Made by a program: the position numbers and the translations under genes. A stretch of DNA of 64,000 nt from Sanguibacter antarcticus. Lineage in GTDB: Bacteria; Actinomycetota; Actinomycetes; Actinomycetales; Cellulomonadaceae. The stretch lies in the NCBI RefSeq assembly GCF_002564005.1, contig NZ_PDJG01000001.1:1488001-1552000 (forward strand). Direction: 5' to 3'. Position 1 is the first letter of the stretch, and every line of letters starts with the position of its first letter. The notes under the pieces are model-generated. The model made no database searches. It worked only from the letters and a program-made list of their open reading frames with translations, and was not told the origin of the DNA. Positions 47,471 to 59,336 of this stretch are shown in pieces.

Positions 47471-50305
47471 TCAGCCGCCGACGACCGGTCGAGACTGGTC
47501 GAGCTCGGGCGCCGGCCGCCCGAGCAAGAACCCTTGGACGAGCTCGCACCCGATCTCCCGGAGCATCGCCAGCTGCTCCGGCTCTTCGACACCCTCGGCG
47601 ATCACCTCGATGCCGAGCTCGCGTGCGAGGGCCAGGACCCCGCGAACCACCGCGAGCGACGCTCCGTGCTTCGGCAGCTGCATGATGAAGCTGCGGTCGA
47701 TCTTGATCTGGTCGACCGGGAGAGCCTGGAGCCAGGCGAGCGTCGAGTACCCGGTTCCGAAGTCGTCGAGCGAGATGCGCACCCCGAGCTGCCGCAGCTC
47801 GTCCATCCGCTCGATCACCCCGGGAAGGTCGATGAGAGACCGGCTCTCCACGAGCTCGAGGTGAAGCCTGCTCGGCAGGAGGCCATATGTCGTCAGAGCC
47901 GCACGGACCGCGGGCACGAGCCGCGGATCGACGAGCGACGCGCTGGCGAGGTTGACTGCGACGTGCAGCGGACGGTCGGACGTCGCCGGCCAGCCAGCGA
48001 GCTGCTTGCACGCTGCATCGAGCGCCCAGAGGTCGAGGTCGGTGACGAGACCTGCTTCCTCGGCGAGCGGGAGGAAAGCCCCCGGAGCCAGCAGCCCGAG
48101 CCGTGGGTGGTGCCAGCGCAGCAGCGCCTCAGCACCGACGACAGTCAGATCGTCGGTCCCCGACACGTCGACGACCGGCTGGAAGTGCAGCCGAAGCTCA
48201 CCTGCCCCGGCGGCCTTGCTCAGCTCGGCCTCCAACGAGGGCACGATACGACGTGCGAGCGCCTCCCCCGAGATGGCGACCTGATTGCGCCCGGACTGCT
48301 TCGCGATGTACATCGCTGAGTCGGAGGCCGCGAGCAGCTTGTCTCCCCGACCGTCCGTACCGGAGTGGATGGCGACACCGACGCTCGCCGTGATCCGAAC
48401 CTCCCGACCGTCGATCCGGAACGGCTCGTCGAGCGCGTCGACGAGCCGCATGGCGACAGCGAAAGGCTGCCGCTCGTCGTCGATGTCGGTCAGCAAGATC
48501 GCAAACTCGTCGCCGCCCAGCCTGCCGACCACGTCACCCGGTCGAAGCTCACCACGCAGCCGGGCGCTGACCTGGCGGAGCAGCTCGTCGCCCGCTGCAT
48601 GACCGAGCGCGTCGTTGATGTGCTTGAACCGGTCGAGGTCGCAGAAGAGGACCGCCGTGCTCGCCTCTCCGCTCGCCCCCCGGAGCCCCTCGTCGAGCAG
48701 CCGCGCGAAGAGCAGCCTGTTCGGGAGACCGGTGAGCGCATCATGCTGCGACTGGTGCCGGACCGTCGCCAGCAGGCGTGCGTTCTGGAGCGCTGTCGCG
48801 CCCTGGTCGCTCATGCCCGCGATGCGCGCGAGCGCCTCATGGTGCTGACCTGTGCCGTCGAGGAACCCTGAGAAGCCTGCAGTGACGACTCCCATGAGCT
48901 CGTCGCCGGCCAGGAGCGGCACCACGACGACGCTCTGGGACCCGCTCGCGCGCAGCACCTGCTGCAGGACCGGGCTCGCCGTGCGGATATCGACGAGGAG
49001 CGGTCCGTGGTGGGTGAGGATCCCGACGATCTCGGGGATCTGGTCAGCGCGGAACGTCGTCGAGAGCACCACGTCCCTCGCAGCCTCCTCCAGGCCGGCC
49101 GCCGCCACGACCCGAAAGCTCCCTAGAGCAGCTTCCCACTGCATCACCGTCGACCCACGACAGCCCACGATCTGCGGTAGGGCCTCCGCCAAGACCTGCG
49201 CCACCGCGACACTGTCGGTCGCGACCGCGAGATCGTGCGCCAAGGCCAAGAGATCTGCTGCCCGACGCTCTTCACGACGGCTCTCTTCGAGCGCCGTGAG
49301 CAGGTCCAACGCAGACGCGGCATGGTGGGCGTACGCCTCGAGCAGCTCTCGAGACCGACGTCTCTGCCCGTCACCAGTGCTGTAGAGCGCGACGAGCCGC
49401 CCGTGGACCCGACGCGAGGAGGCGACGTCGACGACGACTGCGTCGTCCCCCAACGGCTCGTCGGATAGCAGCACCTGCGCCAGGTGCGCCTCTCTCTCCT
49501 CTGTGAGCCCCGTGGACCGGACCGCACGTCCTGTCCCGTCCACGTCGTCGATCACCAGCAGGTAGGCCTGCGCGTCAGTCACCATGGCGGCGTGATGGAC
49601 GATCCGGTCGAGCACCGTCGGTACGTCCTGGCTCGCGACGAGGTCTGCCGCCGCCACCTGGAGCTCGTGCATCTGCGCTCGCAGCGCGACGAGGTCTGCC
49701 TCGGACCTCCGACGTCGACGTGGTGTGGACGGGCGCACGCTGTCGATCCAGGCGACCTCGAACCGGCACACCTCGCCGTTCTCCCCCGGACCGGTGGTGT
49801 GCGTGACGGTGGCCGGCGCAAGTCCCCACAACGTCGGGACTGCAGACAACAGCCCTTGTGCATAGTCGCAGTCGAGACGTGAGTGCTCGTGCTCGCGCTG
49901 CATCTCGAGCGTCGCCGCCCCCGGCGAGCTCGTGACGACGCGCAGCACCGACACAGAGGTGAGGTGCTGGATGACAGCGGGCAACCGACGGTACGCCTCC
50001 CGCGACGAACCGGAGGCCCGGAGCATCGGTACGATGACTGATCTCACGTCGCTGCGCATCGCGGCGGCCCCGACCTCGGTCATCACCTGGTCGTGACCGA
50101 CGACTGCGGTCGCGGCTGAGAAGAGCCGGAGACGAGAGTCGTGGCTGATCCACCGGGACGTGTCTTCGAGGTCAGCGACGGTGTACTCCACACCTGACTG
50201 CTCGATCACGCGCGCTACAGCACCGTCTCCGCCCTGCGCACGCACGTACGTCAGCAAGAGCTTCGTCGTGGCGCAGGACGCCTCGCGCGGATCAGTAGTC
50301 ACCAT
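47471..50305 (-). CDS. GAF-GGDEF-EAL cyclic-di-GMP enzyme
   Basis: 944-residue soluble protein. Residues 1-190 form an unassigned domain; two GAF-like regions follow (about 215-360 and 370-520), then GGDEF (motif [11 protein letters not shown] near 596-606) and EAL (EALLRW near 726, [10 protein letters not shown]). Both catalytic motifs look intact, so it may synthesise and degrade c-di-GMP. No membrane helix or signal peptide. AGGTGA precedes the ATG. It sits between rpsO and ribF on the same strand, an unusual place for a signalling gene. No flagellar or exopolysaccharide genes are nearby. Confidence 0.93.
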   Translation of the reverse strand: MVTTDPREASCATTKLLLTYVRAQGGDGAVARVIEQSGVEYTVADLEDTSRWISHDSRLRLFSAATAVVGHDQVMTEVGAAAMRSDVRSVIVPMLRASGSSREAYRRLPAVIQHLTSVSVLRVVTSSPGAATLEMQREHEHSRLDCDYAQGLLSAVPTLWGLAPATVTHTTGPGENGEVCRFEVAWIDSVRPSTPRRRRRSEADLVALRAQMHELQVAAADLVASQDVPTVLDRIVHHAAMVTDAQAYLLVIDDVDGTGRAVRSTGLTEEREAHLAQVLLSDEPLGDDAVVVDVASSRRVHGRLVALYSTGDGQRRRSRELLEAYAHHAASALDLLTALEESRREERRAADLLALAHDLAVATDSVAVAQVLAEALPQIVGCRGSTVMQWEAALGSFRVVAAAGLEEAARDVVLSTTFRADQIPEIVGILTHHGPLLVDIRTASPVLQQVLRASGSQSVVVVPLLAGDELMGVVTAGFSGFLDGTGQHHEALARIAGMSDQGATALQNARLLATVRHQSQHDALTGLPNRLLFARLLDEGLRGASGEASTAVLFCDLDRFKHINDALGHAAGDELLRQVSARLRGELRPGDVVGRLGGDEFAILLTDIDDERQPFAVAMRLVDALDEPFRIDGREVRITASVGVAIHSGTDGRGDKLLAASDSAMYIAKQSGRNQVAISGEALARRIVPSLEAELSKAAGAGELRLHFQPVVDVSGTDDLTVVGAEALLRWHHPRLGLLAPGAFLPLAEEAGLVTDLDLWALDAACKQLAGWPATSDRPLHVAVNLASASLVDPRLVPAVRAALTTYGLLPSRLHLELVESRSLIDLPGVIERMDELRQLGVRISLDDFGTGYSTLAWLQALPVDQIKIDRSFIMQLPKHGASLAVVRGVLALARELGIEVIAEGVEEPEQLAMLREIGCELVQGFLLGRPAPELDQSRPVVGG

Positions 50306-50359
50306 GTCAGGTCACCTATCGACCTCAGCGGCCAATTTCTGAGGCCCTAGGCTCGGTTC

Positions 50360-51349
50360 TCACCCGGTCGTGTCGTGCCCGGTCAGCAGCCCTAGGACCT
50401 CGCGTGTCCGCACCACGTCTGCGTGCATCTGCTCGACGAGCGGTCCCATACCGTCGAAGCGCAGCGTCGGGCGAAGCCGCTCGACGAGCTCGATGACGAC
50501 CTCCTCGTCGTACAGCTCGAGGTCCGTCCGGTCGAGGACGTACGCCTCGACCCTGCGTTGGACGCCGTCGAAGGTCGGGTTCGTCCCGATCGACACTGCT
50601 GCCGGCAGGACGGCATCGAGCGTCTGCGCCCCCCGCGCGAGCAGTCGAGGCCGTCTCAACCATCCTGCGTACACGCCGTCCGCAGGAACGATCCCGCTGG
50701 CGTCCTGGCTGAGGTTGGCGGTCGGGAACCCGAGGTCCCGTCCGCGGGCGTCGCCGTGCACGACGACGCCCCGCAGCTGGTGGTGGCGCCCCAGCAGCGT
50801 GCTCGCCGTCGCGACGTCGCCCTCCAGGAGAAGCCTGCGGACGACGGTCGAGGACCAGCGTGCGCTCTCGTCGTGACGTCCGACGTCGTCGACGACCATC
50901 ACCTCGAAGCCGTACTTCTCGCCGAGGGACACCATCGTCTCGAGCGTCCCGCTGTTGTCGAGACCGAACCGCACGTCTCGACCGACGACCACCGTGCTGA
51001 CGCCGAGCCCGTCGACAAGATACTCCTGCACGAACTCTTCGGGTGTGTGCCGTGCAAAGTCGAGGGTGTACTCGAGGAGCAGGACAGCATCGAGGCCTGT
51101 CGCCGCCATGAGCTCGAGGCGCTCCTCGACGCTGCAGATGAGCGGCGGAGCCTGGTGCGGGCGGTGCACCATCGCCGGATGCGGATCGAAGGTCACGGCG
51201 ACCGCTCGCGCACCCGTCGTACGCGCACGGTCGACGATCGCGCCGAGCACCACAGCGTGCCCGCGGTGCACTCCGTCGAAGTTGCCGATCGTGACGACCG
51301 ACGGGCCGAAGTTCTCGGGGACCTCCTCGAGGCCGGTCCAGCGTTCCAC
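50360..51349 (-). CDS. ribF: Bifunctional riboflavin kinase/FAD synthetase
   Basis: 329-residue enzyme making FMN then FAD. The N-terminal adenylyltransferase domain has GNFDGVHRGH at 22-31 and TFDPHP; the C-terminal kinase domain has GRDLGFPTANL and PADGVYAG. The GTG start has AGGAG upstream. Conserved position after truB in the rimP-to-ribF translation cluster. Confidence 0.96.
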   Translation of the reverse strand: MERWTGLEEVPENFGPSVVTIGNFDGVHRGHAVVLGAIVDRARTTGARAVAVTFDPHPAMVHRPHQAPPLICSVEERLELMAATGLDAVLLLEYTLDFARHTPEEFVQEYLVDGLGVSTVVVGRDVRFGLDNSGTLETMVSLGEKYGFEVMVVDDVGRHDESARWSSTVVRRLLLEGDVATASTLLGRHHQLRGVVVHGDARGRDLGFPTANLSQDASGIVPADGVYAGWLRRPRLLARGAQTLDAVLPAAVSIGTNPTFDGVQRRVEAYVLDRTDLELYDEEVVIELVERLRPTLRFDGMGPLVEQMHADVVRTREVLGLLTGHDTTG

Positions 51350-51430
51350 ACCTGCTCCTGACCACGATCGAGGCGGTTGCTCACCGCACGCACTAGCGTG
51401 CCACGGGGTGGCACCGCCGACAGAATCTAC

Positions 51431-52396
51431 CTACTGTGCCGGGGCGAAGACGAGCACGGGTCGTGCGTGCTCACCGTCGTCTTCGAGCAGCGCGACGAGC
51501 GTGCCGCCTGCCGAGACCGCTGCGACCGTCACCGTCTCGGTCGGGCAGGACGACGTCAGCCGCCTGCCGTGCCCGAGGTCACGGGTCTCGTCGTCGGTGA
51601 GGTCTCGGACGGGGAACCGGGCACGCGCAGCGTCGGCGAGAGGCATGACGTGCACGGTGCCGTCTCGCTCTACCTCAGCGGCGAGGTCCTCGAGCGTGCG
51701 TGCTCCCGACACCGTGTAGCCACCCACCCGTGTGCGCCGCAGCGCGGTCAGGTGCCCCCCGCACCCCAGCGCCACGCCCATGTCTCGTGCGAGCGCTCGG
51801 ACGTACGTTCCTGACGAGCACACGACCGTGACATCGACGTCGACGACCGCCGACCCGTCGTGAGTCTCGCGCCTGACGTCCTCGACGTCGAATCTCGAGA
51901 TCGTCACCGGCCGAGACGTGAGCTCGACGGTCTCGCCTGCGCGTACACGCGCGTAGGCCCGCTTGCCGTCGACCTTGACCGCGCTCACTGCGCTCGGAAC
52001 CTGGAGGATCGCCCCGGTGAGCTCCGTGACCGACGCCCTCACAGCCTCGTCGGTCACGCCCGAGACGTCGCCCGTGACGAGCACCTCCCCCTCGGCGTCG
52101 TCGGTCGTCGTGCTCGCACCGAGACGGACGGTCGCGCGATACTCCTTGTCCTCCCCCACGACGTAGGTGAGGAGCTTGGTCGCGCGGCCGATCCCGAGCA
52201 CGAGCACCCCGGTCGCCATCGGGTCCAGCGTTCCTGCGTGGCCGACCTTGCGGGTCGAGGCCAGCCCACGCATCCGTGCGACGACATCATGGCTCGTCCA
52301 CCCCTGAGGCTTGTCGACGACGACGAAACCGTCAGCTGCAGGAGGACGCCTCGCGGGACGTGCGTGCGCACCGCCCGACAGGGGTGAGTCGTTCAT
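51431..52396 (-). CDS. truB: tRNA pseudouridine-55 synthase
   Basis: 321-residue enzyme modifying U55 of the T-loop. Catalytic Asp58 lies in [12 protein letters not shown]; the [17 protein letters not shown] motif and the PUA-like C-terminus are present. The ATG overlaps the rbfA stop by 4 nt. Confidence 0.96.
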   Translation of the reverse strand: MNDSPLSGGAHARPARRPPAADGFVVVDKPQGWTSHDVVARMRGLASTRKVGHAGTLDPMATGVLVLGIGRATKLLTYVVGEDKEYRATVRLGASTTTDDAEGEVLVTGDVSGVTDEAVRASVTELTGAILQVPSAVSAVKVDGKRAYARVRAGETVELTSRPVTISRFDVEDVRRETHDGSAVVDVDVTVVCSSGTYVRALARDMGVALGCGGHLTALRRTRVGGYTVSGARTLEDLAAEVERDGTVHVMPLADAARARFPVRDLTDDETRDLGHGRRLTSSCPTETVTVAAVSAGGTLVALLEDDGEHARPVLVFAPAQ

Positions 52397-52845
52397 GCGT
52401 CGTCGTCAGCCGCTGCCTGCTCAGGCGCCGCAGGCTTCTTGTACGGGTCCTCGTCTCCCGCGTAGCTCGCCGTCTTGCGCAGAGCGTCGAGCTCCTGGTC
52501 TCGTCGGTGCGCCTCGTGGAGCGCGGCGTCGAAGGTCGCTGCGTTCTCTGGGATCGAGTCGAGGAAGAACTCGAGCGTCGGCGTGAGCCGGATACCGGTC
52601 TGCTTGCCGACCTCGGAGCGGATGAGGCCCTTGGCGCTCTCGAGAGCCGCAGCCGACCCGGTGCGGGCTTCCTCGTCGCCGAGGACGGTGTAGAACACCG
52701 ATGCGTTCTGGAGATCACCTGTCACGCGGACGTCGGTGATCGTGACGAATCCAAGACGAGGGTCCTTGATCCGGGTGTCGATCATCTGGGCGACGATCAC
52801 CTGGATACGTTCGGCAACCTTGCGGGCCCGGGGGTGGTCAACCAT
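52393..52845 (-). CDS. rbfA: 30S ribosome-binding factor A
   Basis: 150-residue late 30S assembly factor of KH-like fold ([21 protein letters not shown]). The acidic C-terminal tail is longer than in E. coli (133 residues). AAGGA precedes the ATG. A structured 123-nt interval separates it from infB; truB follows with overlapping codons. Confidence 0.95.
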   Translation of the reverse strand: MVDHPRARKVAERIQVIVAQMIDTRIKDPRLGFVTITDVRVTGDLQNASVFYTVLGDEEARTGSAAALESAKGLIRSEVGKQTGIRLTPTLEFFLDSIPENAATFDAALHEAHRRDQELDALRKTASYAGDEDPYKKPAAPEQAAADDDA

Positions 52846-52897
52846 GACAGTTCCTTCCTCTGACGGTCTGGTGGCGGGGGCGAGCCTCGCCGAACGG

Positions 52898-52961
52898 CCA
52901 GAGGGCCCCCAGGACGACGCGTTCCGGCGTGAGCCGGGCGTCGCCCCGAGGGGCCCTCTGG
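52898..52961 (-). other. Structured infB-rbfA intergenic element
   Basis: CCAGAGGGCCCC and GGGGCCCTCTGG form a perfect 12-bp stem around a 40-nt loop that can pair again (GACGC / GCGTC). No U-tract. Possible attenuator or RNase site within the operon. Confidence 0.55.
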
Positions 52962-52968
52962 GGTCGTG

Positions 52969-55863
52969 CTAGGAGCGCGGCTTCTCGCGCATCTCGAACG
53001 TCTCGATGACGTCGTCGACCTGGAGGTTGTTGAAGGATCCGAGCCCGATACCGCACTCGTAGCCTTCGCGGACCTCGGTCGCGTCGTCCTTGAACCGCTT
53101 GAGCGACTCGACCGAGAGGTTGTCCTCGATGACCGTGCCGTTGCGCAGCACCCGGGCCTTCGTGTTCCTCCTGATCGTGCCAGAGCGCACGAGGCAACCG
53201 GCGATGTTTCCGAACTTCGAGGAACGGAAGATCTCGCGGACCTCGGCGGTGCCGAGCTGCGCTTCCTCGAACTCCGGCTTGAGCATCCCCTTGAGGGCTG
53301 CTTCCACGTCGTCGATCGCCTGGTAGATGACCGAGTAGAACTTGATGTCGACGCCCTCGCGGTCAGCGAGCTCGGCGACGCGCTCACCGGTCTTGACGTT
53401 GAAGCCGATGATGACGGCGTTGTCGACCGTCGCGAGGTTGACGTCGTTCTGCGTGATGGCACCCACTCCACGGTGGATGACCCGCAGCTCGACCTCGTCG
53501 CCCACGTCGATCTTGAGCAGCGCGTCTTCGAGCGCCTCGACGGCACCGGAGACATCTCCCTTGAGGACGAGGTTGAGGGTCTCGACCTTGCCCTGCTGGA
53601 GCGCCTGCGTGAAGTCCTCGAGGCTGATGCGCTTGCGACGCTTGGCCAGGAGAGCTGCACGCTCGGCTGCCTCACGCTTCTCGGCGATCTGCCGAGCCGT
53701 GCGGTCGTCCGGTGCCACGAGGAACGTGTCGCCGGCGCGAGGCACCGACGTGAGCCCGAGGACCATGACCGGACGGGCAGGCGTAGCTGCCTCGACCGTC
53801 TCGCCGTGCTCGTCGAACATCGCACGGACGCGTCCGTAGGCGGTGCCCGCGACGATCGAGTCACCGATGTGCAGCGTTCCCGACTGGACGAGGACCGTCG
53901 CGACGGCACCGCGTCCCTTGTCGAGGTTGGCCTCGATAGCCACACCACGTGCGTCCTTGTTCGGGTTGGCACGGAGGTCGAGCGACGCGTCCGCCGTCAG
54001 GAGGACTGCACCGAGAAGCTCGTCGATGTTCAGTCCCTCACGGGCAGACACGTTGACGAACATCGTGTCGCCACCGTATTCCTCCGCCACGAGGTTGTAC
54101 TCGGTGAGCTGCTGGCGGATCTTGTCCGGGTTCGCAGACTCCTTGTCGATCTTGTTGACGGCAACCACGATCGGCACGCCAGCGGCCTGAGCGTGGTTGA
54201 GCGCCTCGATCGTCTGAGGCATCACACCGTCGTCGGCCGCCACCACGAGGATCGCGATGTCGGTGACCTGGGCACCACGTGCACGCATGGCGGTGAACGC
54301 CTCGTGACCCGGGGTGTCGATGAAGGTCAGCGCACGGTCGATGCCCTCGTGCTCGTGGCGCACCTGGTACGCACCGATGTGCTGCGTGATGCCACCGGCC
54401 TCGCCCGAGACGACGTCCGTCTTGCGGATCGCATCGAGGAGTCGCGTCTTTCCGTGGTCGACGTGACCCATGACGGTCACGACAGGCGGACGAGCCTCGA
54501 GCTCGTCGTCGCCCTCGGCGTCCAGCTCGGCATCGAGGTCGATGTCGAAGCCGCCGAGCAGCTCACGGTCCTCTTCTTCGGCCGAGACCATCTCGATGAT
54601 GTAGCCGAGCTCGGATGCGAGCGTTCCGAACGTGTCCTCGTCGAGGGACTGCGTCGCCGTCGCCATCTCACCGAGGTGGAAGAGAACAGTGACCAGGCTG
54701 GCGGGGTTCGCGTCGATCTTGTCAGCGAGGTCGTTGAGCGACGAGCCGTGCCGCAGCCGGACGACAGTCTTGCCGTTGCCGCGGGGAACCTGCACGCCAC
54801 CGAGCGACGGTGCCTGCATCTGCTCGAACTCTTGACGCTTCGCGCGCTTCGACTTCCGCCCACGTACCGGACGGCCTCCAGCGCGACCGAATGCACCCTG
54901 GGTGCTGCCGCGGCCTGCTCCACCACGTCCACCACCGCCGCCGGGACGGCCAGCGAAACCGCCACCGCCGGCCGGCGCTCCGCCAGGTCCGCCGGTACCG
55001 CCTCCAGGACGACCTCGGCCGCCGCCTGCCCCGCCGCCTGGGGCGCCCGGGCGACCGGGTCCACCAGGAGCGCGCTCACCGGGGCGTCCGACCGCGCTGC
55101 GCCCGGGCATCATGCCCGGGTTCGGGCGTGCGCCACCAGGGCGCGGCGCTGCCGGGCGAGGACCGCCCGGACGCTCGGTCGTGTTGGCCGCAGGCGCTGC
55201 GGGGTTGACGTTGTCCGTGCGCTCTGTGCGCTCGGGACGCTGCCCCGGGCGCGGCATGCCCTGGCTGGTGGCGAACGGGTTGTTCCCCGGCCGAGGAGCA
55301 CCGGATCGTGGCATGCCCTGGCTCGGTGCGAACGGGTTGTTGCCGGGACGCGGGCTGCCCGGACGAGGTGCTGCCGCCTGGCCCTGAGGACCGGGGGTTC
55401 GCGGAGACTCGGCCCGAGGTGCCTCGACGGGCTCCGCCGGAGCCTGCTTCGGGGTCGGGGCAGCCGGCCGCGGCGAGGGTGCCGCTGGAGCAGCAGGTGC
55501 TGCCGCGGGCGCTTCGGCGGCCGGCGCGGGTGCCGGCACAGGTGCGGGCGCCTCGACCGGAGCAGCCACAGGCTCGGGCGTTGCGGCAGGGGCGGGCGTC
55601 TGAACCGGCGCCTGCTCTGCGGGACGCGGGGCGGGCTTCTGCGCGCCAGGCTTCTGCGGGGCGGGCTTCTTCGGCGCAGGCTTGGCCGCTGGGGCTTCGC
55701 TCTGCGGTGCCGGGAACGCGTCCCGGAGCTTGCGGACGACCGGGGGCTCGATCGTCGATGATGCTGACCTGACGAACTCACCGAGCTCGGTGAGCTTGGT
55801 CATGATTGTCTTGCTTTCCACCCCGAGCTCTTTTGCGAGCTCGTAGACGCGGACCTTAGCCAC
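52969..55863 (-). CDS. infB: Translation initiation factor IF-2
   Basis: 964-residue initiator-tRNA GTPase. The first 50 residues form the IF2 N-terminal domain ([18 protein letters not shown]); a 300-residue Pro/Ala/Gly-rich disordered region follows, including repeated NPFA and GGPGG units. The G domain begins with GHVDHGKT near 465, then DTPGHEAF and NKID; domains II-IV complete it. GTG at 55863 with AGGAG is preferred to ATG seven codons upstream. Confidence 0.97.
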   Translation of the reverse strand: MAKVRVYELAKELGVESKTIMTKLTELGEFVRSASSTIEPPVVRKLRDAFPAPQSEAPAAKPAPKKPAPQKPGAQKPAPRPAEQAPVQTPAPAATPEPVAAPVEAPAPVPAPAPAAEAPAAAPAAPAAPSPRPAAPTPKQAPAEPVEAPRAESPRTPGPQGQAAAPRPGSPRPGNNPFAPSQGMPRSGAPRPGNNPFATSQGMPRPGQRPERTERTDNVNPAAPAANTTERPGGPRPAAPRPGGARPNPGMMPGRSAVGRPGERAPGGPGRPGAPGGGAGGGRGRPGGGTGGPGGAPAGGGGFAGRPGGGGGRGGAGRGSTQGAFGRAGGRPVRGRKSKRAKRQEFEQMQAPSLGGVQVPRGNGKTVVRLRHGSSLNDLADKIDANPASLVTVLFHLGEMATATQSLDEDTFGTLASELGYIIEMVSAEEEDRELLGGFDIDLDAELDAEGDDELEARPPVVTVMGHVDHGKTRLLDAIRKTDVVSGEAGGITQHIGAYQVRHEHEGIDRALTFIDTPGHEAFTAMRARGAQVTDIAILVVAADDGVMPQTIEALNHAQAAGVPIVVAVNKIDKESANPDKIRQQLTEYNLVAEEYGGDTMFVNVSAREGLNIDELLGAVLLTADASLDLRANPNKDARGVAIEANLDKGRGAVATVLVQSGTLHIGDSIVAGTAYGRVRAMFDEHGETVEAATPARPVMVLGLTSVPRAGDTFLVAPDDRTARQIAEKREAAERAALLAKRRKRISLEDFTQALQQGKVETLNLVLKGDVSGAVEALEDALLKIDVGDEVELRVIHRGVGAITQNDVNLATVDNAVIIGFNVKTGERVAELADREGVDIKFYSVIYQAIDDVEAALKGMLKPEFEEAQLGTAEVREIFRSSKFGNIAGCLVRSGTIRRNTKARVLRNGTVIEDNLSVESLKRFKDDATEVREGYECGIGLGSFNNLQVDDVIETFEMREKPRS

Positions 55864-55918
55864 AACTCTCCTGTCTTGGTCCACCCAAGGCAGGAGGACC
55901 GTCGTTAGTGCTGGGAAC

Positions 55919-56254
55919 TCATCGCTGAGTACTCATCGGGTGCCCATCGGCTTCTGACCCGCTTCCTTGTCGACGTGTCGTGCTCGCGAGGGGCACGGAC
56001 CCCAACGCTTCGGTCATGCTCTGCAGATCGATGTTCGCCGCCGCGCGAAGTGCACGCGGGAACGCCTTGCGCTTCAGCGCGAGCTCGCCGCACCGCGCGG
56101 AAGGGTGCAGCCACGCGCCGCGTCCCGGTGACGTGCGTCCGAGATCGGCTACGACGACAGCCTCGCTGCCGGTCGCTGCGTCTCCAGGATGGATCACGAA
56201 CCGGATCATCTGCGTCTGTTCATCACGCTCCCTGCACCCTACGCACGTCCTCAC
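55919..56254 (-). CDS. ylxR: YlxR-family RNA-binding protein (DUF448)
   Basis: 111-residue basic protein with the hallmark [10 protein letters not shown] near its start. The family binds RNA or nucleoid components and, in Bacillus, RNase P. It always lies between nusA and infB, as here. GTG at 56254 is chosen because homologues begin two or three residues before RTCVGC; no good Shine-Dalgarno is seen, and starts up to 56422, overlapping nusA, are possible. The C-terminal 30 residues are Ser/Gly-rich. Confidence 0.85.
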   Translation of the reverse strand: MRTCVGCRERDEQTQMIRFVIHPGDAATGSEAVVVADLGRTSPGRGAWLHPSARCGELALKRKAFPRALRAAANIDLQSMTEALGSVPLASTTRRQGSGSEADGHPMSTQR

Positions 56255-56375
56255 CGGTCCGCTGCACGCCAGAGAAGCTGATGGCGTGCAGGTGGACGTG
56301 GAAGACACGCCTGAAGAGTACGGGGTACGTGACCCAGACTTTGTCAGTCTAGCGCGCCTCGTCACGTCTCGTGAC

Positions 56376-57443
56376 CTATCGGGCCACGTCGACGTCGCTC
56401 TCGTCGTCTTCCGGCACGCCACCGTCCGACCGGATGTCGATGCGCCACCCCGTCAGCTTTGCGGCGAGCCGGGCGTTCTGACCTTCTTTGCCGATCGCCA
56501 ACGACAGCTGAAAATCAGGGACGACGACGCGCGCAGCGCGGGCTTCGGCGTCGACGACCGTCACAGAGCTCACGTTGGCCGGCGACAGCGCGTTGCCCAC
56601 GAAGCGCGCAGGATCGTCGCTGTAGTCGACGATGTCGATCTTCTCTCCGTGCAGCTCCGCCATCACCGCACGCACCCGCTGACCCATCGGCCCGATGCAG
56701 GCCCCCTTGGCATTGAGCCCGGCGACCCTGGTCCGCACCGCCATCTTGCTCCGATGGCCCGCTTCCCGAGCGATCGCAACGATCTCGACCGATCCGTCCG
56801 CCACCTCCGGAACTTCGAGCTCGAAGAGCTTCCGGACGAGGTTCGGGTGGGTCCTGCTCAACGAGATCGACGGTCCCTTCATCCCGCGCGACACGTCGAG
56901 GACGTAAGCACGCAGCCGCTCCCCGTGGACGTAGCGCTCGGTCGGAACCTGCTCGTGGGCTCCGAGCATCGCTTCGGTCCCTCCCACGTCGACGAACACG
57001 GTCCGCGGGTCGCGCCCCTGCTGGATGACGCCCGCGATGACCTCGCCCTCCTTGCCTCGGAACTGGCCGAGGACCTGCTCGTCCTCCGCGTCGCGGAGGC
57101 GCTGCATGATCACCTGGCGCGCGGTCGCGGTCGCGATCCGACCGAAGTCTCGCGGTGTGTGGTCGAACTCTGGACCGAGGGTCGAGGGACGGGCGACGAA
57201 CGCTTCCGGCTCCCCGGACTCGGCGTCGACGCCCACCTGCTCGACCTCGGGCTCGATGTCCTCTCGCGCCCAGACCGTCACGTGCCCGCTGCGGCGGTCG
57301 ACCACGACGCGCGCTGTCCGGCACGCGTCGGGCGTGCGCTGGTATGCCAGTGCGAGGGCCTGCTCGATCGCGGAGACCAGGACCTCCATGCTGATGTCGC
57401 GCTCTCGCTCCAGCATGCGCAGCGCGCTCATGTCGATATCCAT
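56376..57443 (-). CDS. nusA: Transcription termination/antitermination factor NusA
   Basis: 355-residue RNA polymerase-binding factor controlling pausing and termination. Order: N-terminal domain (1-125), S1 (about 130-200), two KH domains ([34 protein letters not shown]). The C-terminal acidic repeats of E. coli are missing, as in other actinobacteria. The ATG comes 1 nt after the rimP stop and is preceded by GGTGAGG. Confidence 0.96.
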   Translation of the reverse strand: MDIDMSALRMLERERDISMEVLVSAIEQALALAYQRTPDACRTARVVVDRRSGHVTVWAREDIEPEVEQVGVDAESGEPEAFVARPSTLGPEFDHTPRDFGRIATATARQVIMQRLRDAEDEQVLGQFRGKEGEVIAGVIQQGRDPRTVFVDVGGTEAMLGAHEQVPTERYVHGERLRAYVLDVSRGMKGPSISLSRTHPNLVRKLFELEVPEVADGSVEIVAIAREAGHRSKMAVRTRVAGLNAKGACIGPMGQRVRAVMAELHGEKIDIVDYSDDPARFVGNALSPANVSSVTVVDAEARAARVVVPDFQLSLAIGKEGQNARLAAKLTGWRIDIRSDGGVPEDDESDVDVAR

Positions 57444-57444
57444 C

Positions 57445-57981
57445 TCAGACCTCACCATCCGTCTGGTCGGAGCTGTCCGACCCCTCAAAGTCCGTGAAAG
57501 AGCTCTCGTCCAGCTTTTCAGCGCGTCGCAGCTCGACCTCGACCTGTCCTGAACGAACATCGACGAGCGGTACCCGACGTTCTCCGTCCTCGAACACGAG
57601 ATCTGTTCCGTCGAGCGCCGTCAGCCGTGCAGTGAACGACGAGCCGTCGACCAGGTGCACCTCGACGAGGCGGGTGCGTGCACGCTTGAAGTGCCTGAGC
57701 TCCGTCAGGGGTCGCGACGTTCCTGGAGACGTCACCTCGAGGGTGTATGCACCTCGCATGGTCTGGCGCTCGTCGAGGACGTCAGAGATCACACGGGCTA
57801 CCTCGGCGACCTGGTCGAGACCGACCGAACCGGTCTCGTCTTCTGACAGGTCGACCACGATCCGCACGACCGTCTTCGCCCCTGCAGGCGCGACCTTGAC
57901 GTCCTCGAGGAAGAGGCCGGTGCTCTCGACGCCCGGTCGCACCGCGTCCGCGACCTGCTGTGCGGTAGTTGCTGCCGCCAT
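57445..57981 (-). CDS. rimP: Ribosome maturation factor RimP
   Basis: 178-residue 30S assembly factor, first gene of the rimP-nusA-ylxR-infB-rbfA-truB-ribF cluster. The core is [11 protein letters not shown] and [15 protein letters not shown] at 57981 has GGAG 7 nt upstream; ATG at 58005 is an alternative eight codons earlier. An acidic Ser/Asp-rich tail extends it. The promoter TAGGCT is at 58051-58056. Confidence 0.94.
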   Translation of the reverse strand: MAAATTAQQVADAVRPGVESTGLFLEDVKVAPAGAKTVVRIVVDLSEDETGSVGLDQVAEVARVISDVLDERQTMRGAYTLEVTSPGTSRPLTELRHFKRARTRLVEVHLVDGSSFTARLTALDGTDLVFEDGERRVPLVDVRSGQVEVELRRAEKLDESSFTDFEGSDSSDQTDGEV

Positions 57982-58050
57982 CACTTCACTCCCGTTCAGC
58001 TCCACAGCCCACCGGGCATGGATCAGACCGGTGTGTTGTTGTACGGGCCA

Positions 58051-58056
58051 AGCCTA
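58051..58056 (-). promoter_or_regulatory. -10 of the rimP operon
   Basis: TAGGCT; start expected near 58044, about 60 nt before the rimP ATG, which has a Shine-Dalgarno sequence. Confidence 0.5.
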
Positions 58057-58151
58057 CCGAGTCCCTCGGGGCACGCAGCACGCAGGCACAGACAGACCAC
58101 CCTGCGGAGGCTGCGGTCGACTGTCGGACCACCATGACATGATCATGCCTG

Positions 58152-59333
58152 ATGAACACCATGCGGCCGGTTCCCGGCCATTCCACCGTATGCAGTGCTC
58201 GAAGCACCGGTCGCTCGGCCGGGCACGAGAAGACGCGGACCGACCGGCTGCGGGTGATGATCGGCACACTTCTCACGCTCGTCGTGCTCGGTGGCTGCGG
58301 CCTCCGCCTCGAGAGCGCCGAGATCCCAGAGCTGGCACCCGACGCCGACGAAATCTCGCGTCAGGCCATGGTCGCAGACGCTATCGCGATCCGCGACGCA
58401 GCCTCGGAGGCGCTCCTCGAGGTGTCTGCTGAGAGCCCGACCGCCGCCTCCTTGCAGCAGGTCACCGACTTTGCGGCCCTGCACCTCGACGCACTCGGCG
58501 GGGAATACGTCTCGGGGCTCAGCCACACCACCAGCGAGAACGAGAGCGAGGCCGACGCATCCACGCAGACGTCGCTCGACCCTGACACGTTCGCGGACAA
58601 GACCGCCACGGACCCGTCGGAGCTCCCCGGCGTCGGCGATGCGACCGACGGGACAGCCCCGACAGACACCGCGACGACGGCTGTCGCCACTCCGGAGTCC
58701 GTCGTGTCGCTCCTCGCGCAGTCGTCAGCACGAGCCCGCGGGTCGCTGGCCACTCCCGCGGACGGGGCTCTCGCACGGCTCTACGTCTCGATCGCCGCGT
58801 CCCAGATCGAGTCGGCACGGGCCCTCGCGGAAGCGGCCGGTACGGAGTTCGTCCTCCCCGAAGCGTTCGGTACAGACCTCCCCGAGACGCTCCCGACGAA
58901 CCTGTCGACCACCGACCTGACGACGCTCGTCAGGAGCGAAGACTCAGCGGGCTACGCGTACGAGGTAGCCGCCGCACGGCTCCCGTCGGACGCTCGGACA
59001 CTGTCCTTGGCGCGCGCGTCCGCACACCGTGAGCATGGCCAGGAGTGGGCCGAGCTAGCATCCGTCGCCGAGACGACCACGGACCCCCGTCAAGTCGCCT
59101 ACGACCTTCCTGACGGGGTCGACGGCGGTGCCCCGCTCTCCGGGGTCGAGACCATCGTGCCGTTCGCTGCGCAGATCGAGTCGACGCTGACGACGACCTA
59201 CGCGACGCTCGCCGGACAGGTCGCACCAGACGAACGCGCACCGTTCCTCGATGCTGTCGTCGACACGTACGCGACAGCTCGTGCCTTCAGCGCTCCGCTG
59301 CAGCCGTTCCCAGGGATGCCTGAACAGCTGTGA
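58152..59333 (+). CDS. Lipoprotein with ferritin-like DUF4439 domain
   Basis: 393-residue protein divergent from rimP, the usual actinobacterial place for DUF4439. A hydrophobic stretch ends in the lipobox LGGC with Cys49, so it is probably lipid-anchored outside the membrane. The middle (about 115-180) is an Asp/Thr/Ser-rich linker, and the C-terminal 150 residues are helical and ferritin-like. The 48 residues before the lipobox are unusually long; an internal ATG at 58257 would leave only 13, so the true start may lie between. Metal binding is unproven. Confidence 0.8.
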   Translation: MNTMRPVPGHSTVCSARSTGRSAGHEKTRTDRLRVMIGTLLTLVVLGGCGLRLESAEIPELAPDADEISRQAMVADAIAIRDAASEALLEVSAESPTAASLQQVTDFAALHLDALGGEYVSGLSHTTSENESEADASTQTSLDPDTFADKTATDPSELPGVGDATDGTAPTDTATTAVATPESVVSLLAQSSARARGSLATPADGALARLYVSIAASQIESARALAEAAGTEFVLPEAFGTDLPETLPTNLSTTDLTTLVRSEDSAGYAYEVAAARLPSDARTLSLARASAHREHGQEWAELASVAETTTDPRQVAYDLPDGVDGGAPLSGVETIVPFAAQIESTLTTTYATLAGQVAPDERAPFLDAVVDTYATARAFSAPLQPFPGMPEQL

Positions 59334-59336
59334 TCG

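Noticed and set aside
55100..55700. Repeat-rich region in infB considered as a separate repeat array
   Set aside because: It encodes the normal low-complexity Pro/Ala/Gly linker of actinobacterial IF-2.
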